From Capitulum mitella (lineage: Eukaryota > Arthropoda > Thecostraca > Pollicipedomorpha > Pollicipedidae): 64,000 nt of DNA. The position numbers and the translations under genes were made by a program. Where the stretch lies: contig CP099843.1 of the NCBI GenBank assembly GCA_030062745.1, forward strand, positions 16,906,997-16,970,996, read 5' to 3'. This document shows, piece after piece, positions 57,240-64,000 of the stretch; the first letter of the stretch is position 1, and the number at the start of each line of letters is the position of its first letter. The notes beneath the pieces were generated by a model. That model was not told the origin of the DNA. It saw only the letters and a list, made by a program, of their open reading frames with translations, and ran no database searches.

Positions 57240-59330
57240 AGTAGTAATGAAATAGTACTGTGTTACGATTTCATAGCATGCACTTTAGCATATCTGTTAG
57301 ATACGCTCACATACAAGGATGTTGCTGAATAGATTTATCTTCACTCTTTCCTACCATGCGAGTTACGTATACATGATATTTGCAGTTGTCTCAAACCAGA
57401 TGGATCGTTCTGGGACATTTTACGATATTGATGGTGTGAACTGTTTTTACCTTCAGTCTGGAAGAGAACTGGTTCAGCTTCTCTTCTTTCTCCGTTGTGA
57501 ACAACATTTTTTGTTGTCTTATACAAATACCAAGAAGGAATTGCTTTTTTGTATATTGAGATCAAAGTTGCGCGATGATTTCACGGTTGTAGATATATTT
57601 TGGGGAAAAGAGAGTTACGGTGACGGCCATTTCCCCAAAAACGTGCGTGAAATACAAAGCAACATGCGCCAGCGATACCGAGAAGTCTGAGCCGAGATGA
57701 TAAAACAGGGAACTGACGGACGTCAGACAGACATATCGGCTGCCGATAGCGAGAAATTCGCATGACCGAGGTAGTAAATTTGACAACTGTCGTTCGTAAA
57801 CAAGCCAGTGCTTTATTAGGATTGATTCTGGACCGTCAATTCGGAGCTCTTTGGAGAACTTATTGCTTGTTCCGGGCTATTTGGCCAATAATCTTTTAGT
57901 CGGTCGCTGCTGGCTCTGCAGCGTGTCTCTCGTGCTGCCGGACGGCGGAGGCAGCCGTTATCGATGACGTGTGATATGGCTGCACCCCATCCAGCCGTCG
58001 GAGCGCAAAATTTACCGCCCACAGGGGCCCGCTCGGGCCAGACGATACGCGCTATCGGACGGTGATGTGGGCGCCTTTAAATCACCGGCAAGATCTCCAC
58101 AAAACAATCGGTTTTGGCCACTAGGTCCAGGGCCTCTTGAATCGTGTGTGAGGGAGTCCATGATCATCAGCAAAGCCGGGAAGACTTTGTTAACCCGGCA
58201 TCGACTGGGGTATTTCGCCACCTTCCATTGATTGGGGGAGGGGACGTTCCTACTATCCGTCTCGAGAACCAGCTGTCCGATCTGGCCGACTCAAACGTCA
58301 GTCGATGGCGTCGAACCTTGCAGACCTGTGACATATGCATATTTTTATTTTTGGGTCACTGATGACGTGAGAAGTCGGGGCAAACACGAAAAGTGGCCAT
58401 TTTCTCTAGAGTCGCCAAATCACAATCAAAAGCAATCCGAGGCTGAAGTTTGCGTAACAATATGCTCCTGATAACTTAGTCTCATACTGTAAGTGTCAAC
58501 TGGTCTAGAGTAATAAAGGGTCAATATTACAGTTTTGGTCAAATCTGATCTCCGTCATAGTGTCATCCAATACATGTTTCCAGACCCGTTTAACACGGAA
58601 ATTTGAAAATGACAATTTCAAACAGCCCTGAGCACAGAAAACCTTGAAATGGCCCCATTATCATGCACATACAACATTGCAACATTTTGTAACTTAAAAT
58701 GCGGAGTGCCACGAGCACGTTAGTGACCTCCATCTTACATCTCTGGATGACCCTACAAGTCAGTTTATAACACGTTGCACATTCCCGTGAAATGTTGCGC
58801 AACATTGCAAAGGCCAATATCGCAACACCGGTCATCCAGAATGTCAGTCAGACGCCACCAGTTTACCAGCAAAGGCAAAAATACGAAAAAATATTGCAAT
58901 GGTGCAGGCTATCTGTTCGCAACCAGAAATCAGTTTATTTAGCTCCTTTCTAAAACATTTTTTCCAATGGACCCGAAAAAAGCGAAAAGCACACATTTGA
59001 CCTAGGGTGACCTAGCATGAGGTCAGAAGAGCTCATATTGAACTCTCAGGTCATGCTGATATGCAATGCAAGCCACAGTCGCCATACATTGTAAAAGAGC
59101 CGACAATACGCCGAAATAAAATCGAATGCCGAATGGCACAGGATGGACATTTACACGTGACTTTAGATGATTCCGTTTCCAAAGTTTTTCCAGCATGCTC
59201 ACTATTAATGCGAGAAAAGATACTGAGACTTTCAGGATGCTGCGTTTACTTGCTGTCGATATATTTGAGAAATACGCCAGCAGGGGGAGAGGGGAGGGGG
59301 GCGTTAAACGCATCCCCCAGTCAATGGCGA
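57240..59330. other. No certain gene
   Basis: A 123-codon AT-rich plus frame (57319-57690), followed by GC-richer DNA at 57880-58260 with overlapping short frames on both strands. Around 59280-59339 a 'gggggcgtTTAA-acgcatccccc' palindrome next to TTAATTAA suggests the end of another TTAA-type element running leftward with AGGTCA words near 58995-59050. Its other end was not found. Confidence 0.3.
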
Positions 59331-59651
59331 GTTAATTAACGAGACACTTCGATAAGCCGTACTCTCGGTCACGCTTGATACAAGAGAGCATTGGTTCGTC
59401 GTTGGCCACCTCTGCCTGTGCAGTGTTTTTCGCCGTCGACTCTCACCTCAGACCTCCATGGGGGTGCCGGGCGACGTGGCCGGGACTGGCCCGCTGGCGG
59501 ATGCCTGGCGCCCGGCACTGCTGGCCGGCGTCGGGCGGCAGAGTGCGGATGATACAACCGCCATCATTTGGCGACGTCCATTGTCGGCTCACAATCGACT
59601 GGCGGACTCTTTTGTTGCCGCCATCGACCGGGTGATGCAGCGCTGGCGCCG

Positions 59652-59740
59652 ATGGCCAGCGCCTCATGGGCCGGCCCAGACGGAAGCCCAGGGTCGGACA
59701 TGGGTGGCAGTTCGGGACGGCCGAAAAGAAGTTACGAAAG
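59652..59740 (+). CDS. Candidate first coding exon in a CpG island
   Basis: The ATG at 59652 (GGCGCCGATGG, good start context) opens 29 codons rich in Gly, Ser and Asp, ending SGRPKRSYE plus two bases at a GTTTGT donor (59741), phase 2. An overlapping frame from 59458 (94 codons, with a weaker ATG) reaches the same donor and also has ordinary composition. The CpG island 59440-59730 supports a promoter. The family is not recognised. Because it shares phase 2 with the TMTC2-like exon at 63078 it might be an upstream exon of the same locus, but nothing else links them. Confidence 0.33.
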
Positions 59741-59744
59741 GTTT

Positions 59745-60175
59745 GTGCGTCAGGTCATTTGCGTGTATATAGTTTAAAGCTTACTATACAACGCAAAGCT
59801 GTTGATTAGATGTATGTATTTTCACCTTCCTCATCTGAATTGCCCTGCCAGCTGTACGTATCTTTACTGCGTACCTGCATCTGCAGATTTTAGTATTTTA
59901 TTTTCATTTTGTTTATTTTTAGGGTCCTTTAAAATTCACACAGCGGGCGACAACTCATATTTTGTACAGGAGGATTTAGTTTGTGTGAGTTTGCCGTTCT
60001 GCTTTCCATTCTTTGCACACGTATGCCGTCGATATCCATTTCGGAATCACTTTTCACCGAGCAAATTAGTCTGTTGGTTTCGATGTTAGTTTCAGTTATC
60101 TTCTCCTTTGTTTCTACGTGTACGCCATAAAAAAACAGTCATTGAAGGCTCGAGTGGCCTAAACGCTGCCATATA
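59745..60175. other. No recognisable gene (possible intron)
   Basis: AT-rich, T-rich DNA after the GTTTGT donor at 59741. Frames are short. It looks like intron sequence if the preceding exon is real. Confidence 0.35.
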
Positions 60176-60177
60176 TC

Positions 60178-60418
60178 ACCTGATGCTGCCAGCTTGTGAT
60201 GCCGGCTGGTGCCGTCAGGCTGTGACGTTTCCCCGAATGACGTTTTCGTCAGGCCGTAACGTCATTTGATGCTGCCAGGCTGTGAAATCCTCCGAAGCTA
60301 TCACGCTGTAACATCGTCTGATGCTGCAAGGCTGTGACGTCGTCTGATGCCGTCAGTCTGCAGCGTGGTCTGATGTTGCCGGCTGTGATCTCGTCTGCTG
60401 CCGCCAGCCTGATACTGG
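60178..60418 (+). repeat. Minisatellite, unit about 26 bp, about 9 copies
   Basis: Variants of CTGATGCTGCAAGGCTGTGA followed by CGTCGT. TGACGT, the half-site of CREB/ATF factors, recurs in several units (for example 60223 and 60334). The array directly precedes a CpG-rich candidate exon. Confidence 0.75.
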
Positions 60419-60526
60419 GTCCGTTACGGTTCGATGCGAGAGACGTCGCCGCGAAACGAGCGCTCATTAGAGCGAACAAAGCTCCGGACGGCACCGCCTC
60501 CGTCTGTCGCTGTCGTTGTGACAGTG

Positions 60527-60686
60527 ATGGACAGCAGCCGCGGACCGCGTCAGCTGTCCGCAGCCGAGCTGCATGCCGCTGCTCCGGCCCTTACGGCCGG
60601 AGACGGCCGCTGCTGGCGGCCCTGGTTACAAACGCGCCAGTTCGCATTGCTGTCTGGCTCATGTCTTGTCTGGTTTCGGTTCGTAC
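60527..60686 (+). CDS. Possible first exon in a CpG island, frame uncertain
   Basis: A GTAAGC donor at 60687 ends a CpG-rich segment in which all three plus frames are open. The frame from the ATG at 60527 gives 53 codons (MDSSRGPRQLSAAELHAAAP start, hydrophobic LLSGSCLVWFRFV end), which could be a signal-anchor. The other frames are equally long. Exon identity is supported only by the donor and the island. Confidence 0.27.
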
Positions 60687-60818
60687 GTAAGCATGGTTTT
60701 AGTTTTCTGCATACATTTTTTTGACATTTCATTGCTGTGATTTAGCCAGCCATAAAACATATTGCTGTTGCTAGTCGTATCTTGGCACAAGGCTTTTTGG
60801 CACAAGACACCCAATTTC

Positions 60819-62009
60819 TTAACCCTTTCCCGGAGGGGCTAGACGGTATGGCCGATTCCCGGCCGGGGGGAGGGGGCGGATTCGGCCCCCGAGTTCTCTA
60901 GAATTACACATCCGATTTCATCGCAACAGACGGCAATCGATTTTCCATAACGTGAACAACGTTTTCATGAAAAGAAAATTTCGAAATTTTGGAAGGGTGG
61001 ATACAGTGGGGCAAAAAAGGCAAAATGTAGGATATTTTTGGATTTCTTATAACTCCGTTGTTTATGAACCGATGTTGATGAAATCGGCATGAATCTGGAG
61101 CTTATGGATAGGACTTTTGCCACTGGTCCAGTCATTTGAAATTTTGAGAAAACTCATGAGCGTGCACAGGGTTTCAAAAGAGGAGGATTAATGTTTCAAA
61201 AACTGAATTTACGAAATAAAGTAATAGAACTTTTTGGCTTCTACTAGTCATGTTATGCTCATAGGCGGTACCAGGGACATGACAAAATGGGGAACTGCCA
61301 TGGCCACATGTTCTTCAGATGAATTTACGACCTTTGACTTTAAATGACCTCCAGTAACCTTAGGGTCAATTAAAATGATCTCTTGTGCATTTAAGATTAC
61401 CCGAAAACGTTTCCAGTCATTTGAATTCATTCCATTTCTGAAATTCCACTTAACGGCTGTTGTGATATAAGGTATGCGTACTGACATTTTATGTCATAGC
61501 TCCCTGACACGACCTGATATTAACCTGAAACTTGATACACAACTGGATTTTTTTAACAGCAAGATATGTACGTCATATATATTCCGGGTGTGGCGTCTGA
61601 AAAAATGGCACCAAAATTACTGCTATAAAACCAAATTTTGACCTTTGACCTTGACCTGACCTTGTGAAGTCAGATGAGCTCAGAGGAGCAAAATTGTATT
61701 TGCATGTTGCCCAACTGTTTACCTATATATCCATATAAAGTTTTAAGTTTTATCTTTAAAATGCTGTTTTTGGCAGTCTTTTTCCTTTTACCCTCATCAG
61801 GGCCAAAAATGGCCTGAGGTGCCCCCTAAAAATATTGCCTGCCTCCGCCCCAGAGCAAAATAGAATTACGAGATTTTGTTACAGTACGTAGAATAAATAA
61901 CTAAGAAAAGTGACCAAATTTCGTGAAGTTGGGTCAAAAACCCTGGAATTGACAAGCAAAAAGCGCGAGGGGACAGATTCAGCCCGGAATTCAGCAGGAA
62001 TAGGGTTAA
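60819..62009 (+). mobile_element. TTAA-flanked element family 1, copy A (complete, reference)
   Basis: 1191 bp from TTAA (60819-60822) to TTAA (62006-62009). The ends read CCCTTTCCCGG and, inverted, CCCTATTCC, giving short imperfect terminal inverted repeats that begin CCCT immediately inside TTAA, the arrangement of piggyBac-type elements. No transposase or other protein is encoded. Internal landmarks: 'ctagacggtatggccgattcc' near the left end, a four-fold AGGTCA cluster at 61639-61662, and 'gggtcaaaaaccctggaattg' near the right end. Confidence 0.85.
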
Positions 62010-63035
62010 CGCCAAGAGTTTTTTAACAAGCAACAATAAGGTATTTATGTTCATGATGGAGTGCGTGTTTTTTTTTGCCACATTGGACCATGTGTATTGT
62101 CCATCTCAGATCACCCAATTTCTACATCATATATCCTCGTCTCTGTAATGGGATGAATCACGTCATGTTGCGCAGTAACGAAATAACCAAGTATGTAGAA
62201 CGTTACTGGAGCATCGCACGCTCCTGGCTTTCTCATCCCCGGCAACACCCACTCACAACAAACGAATTACTCCTCTCACATCATAAAGTACGGTGGCAAA
62301 CGACCGTAACAGCTTTCGAGCATGACCTCAGTTGAGCTGCAGGCACGTCCTTCCTGTGCACCTGCGCCCATTCGGGCTTGGTCATCGGTCAAGGTCACCT
62401 GCGGTCGGCACACCACAGCGGTTACTCTGCACGTGAACTTAGGTCAACAGAATACGCTACACTTACGTTGAATGGACAGTGTGGTGTATAAATTTCAATA
62501 GTCGCGGTGAAAGCATATGACACTCCTACGCTAACCTACCTATGCTAACCTACCTAACCTACCTATATGACCTACCTACGCTAGCTAACGCAAATCCATT
62601 TATAAATGGCTGACCATGCGACGCGTGACTATGATAGATGCCACCTTCATGCTATTTACCTTCGGCATCAGAGAAAATATATCCCGAAACGCAAGTTGGA
62701 CTCAATGACCTTGTCACCAATGTTTCACTGGACTTTCGCCATCATAGTCTTTAGGAAATACCTACGCCCGTGTTCAGTATATTAACGCAAAAGTTGCAGA
62801 GCCAATGCCTTTTCAATAAAATTTCGCACCATGGACAGTCTAAAACGGCGAAAGGTAACCACGTTGCCGCTACTGGAAGTTAAAGGTAATAACCAAATTG
62901 CGAGAAAGAACTTGTAAACTCTCAAGTCTTGAGATTCATTGCATACAGCGGCGGCCACCTGTTGCCAGCTCCGTCGGGCGTCGGCGCAGAGGGCGCTGCC
63001 GACGCGCCGTCGCCGCCCGTCGGAGCCGACGCGTC
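62010..63035. other. No certain gene; CCTA-rich patch at 62525-62585
   Basis: 62075-62335 has an 86-codon frame without a domain. 62525-62585 is an irregular CTAACCTACCTA repeat. 62940-63077 is CpG-rich and is probably the 5' UTR and promoter of the TMTC2-like gene. Confidence 0.4.
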
Positions 63036-63077
63036 TCAGTGCCGGGCCAGACCGGGCGGCGGGCGGCCGCCGACGGC

Positions 63078-63202
63078 ATGGCCGGCCTGAAGACGGGCGC
63101 GCGCCTAAGGCGCTGGGTCTGCCGTCGGCCAGCCTGCGCCTGCAGCCTGCTGGCAACGCTCTATCTCACCATGCTTAACGCCGGCTTCGTCTGCGACGAC
63201 TC
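63078..63202 (+). CDS. First coding exon of a TMTC2-like O-mannosyltransferase (partial)
   Basis: The ATG at 63078 (G at -3 and +4) opens 41 codons plus two bases and stops exactly at a GTGAGT donor (63203), phase 2. The exon encodes a basic start, a first membrane helix (ACSLLATLYLTML) and NAGFVCDDS. This matches the N-terminus of TMTC proteins, in which a hydrophobic helix is followed by a conserved D-D pair in the first lumenal loop; the DDS form is most like TMTC2. TMTC proteins are ER enzymes of the GT-C fold with C-terminal TPR repeats that add O-linked mannose to cadherins using dolichol-phosphate mannose; the D-D pair is the expected catalytic site. The remaining exons lie right of the window. 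The match is short, so the paralogue is tentative. Arg-rich frames on either strand are shadows. Confidence 0.55.
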
Positions 63203-64000
63203 GTGAGTTTAGGACGGTGCGGCTGTGGCGGGAGAGATTGAACGATTTTAAATGGTGTCGAAACAGAAGCTGTTGAACTATAAGAAAGCCCGTATGTTAC
63301 TGCATACTTTGCTGCTAATTTCTGTCTCTTTATCACTAAGGCCTTGATGATGTGCTGATAGATGGATGGTTTAAGATAACTATGTTGCATTCTCTTGCTA
63401 GTAAACGCGATGGAAAATGTTGAACAGCCTTTGCAATGTACAAGACGAAATGATAATTGGCTTAACATTTTATGTTGCTCCAGATGGGCGCAGTACTTAT
63501 AAGATTATTGAAAATACAATTCGCTATTCACGTGTAACGTGTTTGAGCTGTAGGTTCAAAATGGCGATGGTAGCAAACGACCTGGAACATGCTGGTTCGA
63601 TGATGCGTTTTCGGAAGACATAGGTCACTAATATCGCCCCTGCCATTTCAGCCAGCAAAACCAAACACTTCTCAGAAATCCCCGTCTCCTTTGTTTTCAG
63701 GTGACTCAAAGACCTAAGTTTCACGAGGGTGAAGACGGCGTTTTATTGTAAACAAAATTTAAAGAGCTTCATTACGTATACGTCCATGTCTTATCGATCC
63801 AGTAGCTATTAGCTATCTGAATTAGTGCACGTATACACTCACGTATAGAAGCACTTACGCAGATGTAGCGTGGCACAGCTAAACGCGGTCTAGTGCACTT
63901 TCACGCATGTACTGAGGTGTTCATTAACATGCGCTCGAGTGCACGCATGCCGATGCAGTCATGGGCAAAGAGCGAGCAAGAGAGCGAGCGAGAGAGAGAG
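63203..64000 (+). other. Intron 1 of the TMTC2-like gene (partial)
   Basis: AT-rich, frames below 100 codons. No acceptor-bounded exon resembling the next TMTC block was found. It ends in a GA-rich simple repeat (63968-64000). Confidence 0.45.

Noticed and set aside
62525..62585. Telomere-like CCTAA repeat
   Set aside because: The units are irregular CTAACCTACCTA, not a uniform TTAGG-type array, and the patch is only 60 bases long.

Overview
The window looks like nuclear DNA of an invertebrate animal, most likely an arthropod. Coding pieces are short and GC-rich, sit in AT-rich noncoding DNA and are bounded by GT splice donors. There are long TA, CA and GA microsatellites, several families of degraded transposons and tRNA-derived SINEs. 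Two candidate promoters carry an arthropod-type initiator (TCAGTY). A secreted protein with farnesoic-acid-O-methyltransferase-like (FAMeT-like) domains fits a crustacean or related arthropod, but other marine invertebrates cannot be excluded. No bacterial-style operons, CRISPR arrays or rRNA genes were seen.

Layout. 0-0.4 kb: the 3' end of a membrane-protein gene with a Cys-rich tail and an in-frame TGA. 1.7-2.6 kb: a broken hAT transposase. 5.85-7.6 kb: a CpG-poor block followed by a CTCF-like site. 9.6-11.6 kb: a second broken hAT element (ZBED5-like) with 184-bp subterminal repeats, ending at a TTAA-flanked element. 18.1-19.6 kb: the only long intact CDS, on the minus strand, with signal peptide, apple domain and two FAMeT-like domains. 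21.5-26 kb: nested tandem duplications, a tRNA-His-derived SINE and a 1.5-kb degenerate minisatellite. 30.8-32.2 kb: a dead Penelope-like retroelement with a hammerhead-like tail. 33-45 kb: TTAA-flanked elements, two large elements with inverted GGCGAATGG arrays, and SINEs. 48.3-50.8 kb: three TTAA elements stacked end to end. 50.8-63.2 kb: a run of CpG-rich islands that look like first exons on both strands, interrupted by two more TTAA elements. The last is the first exon of a TMTC2-like O-mannosyltransferase whose remaining exons lie beyond the window.

The genes are unrelated host genes and do not form a visible pathway. The dominant story is mobile DNA: at least two TTAA-flanked (piggyBac-like) nonautonomous families, with 7 and 3 recognisable copies, have inserted into hAT elements, into arrays and next to one another. 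Several copies carry runs of AGGTCA, the nuclear-receptor half-site. I did not find a convincing new gene system. The most unusual structures are the inverted-array elements at 36.9-40.7 kb and the TGA that replaces a cysteine codon at base 175.
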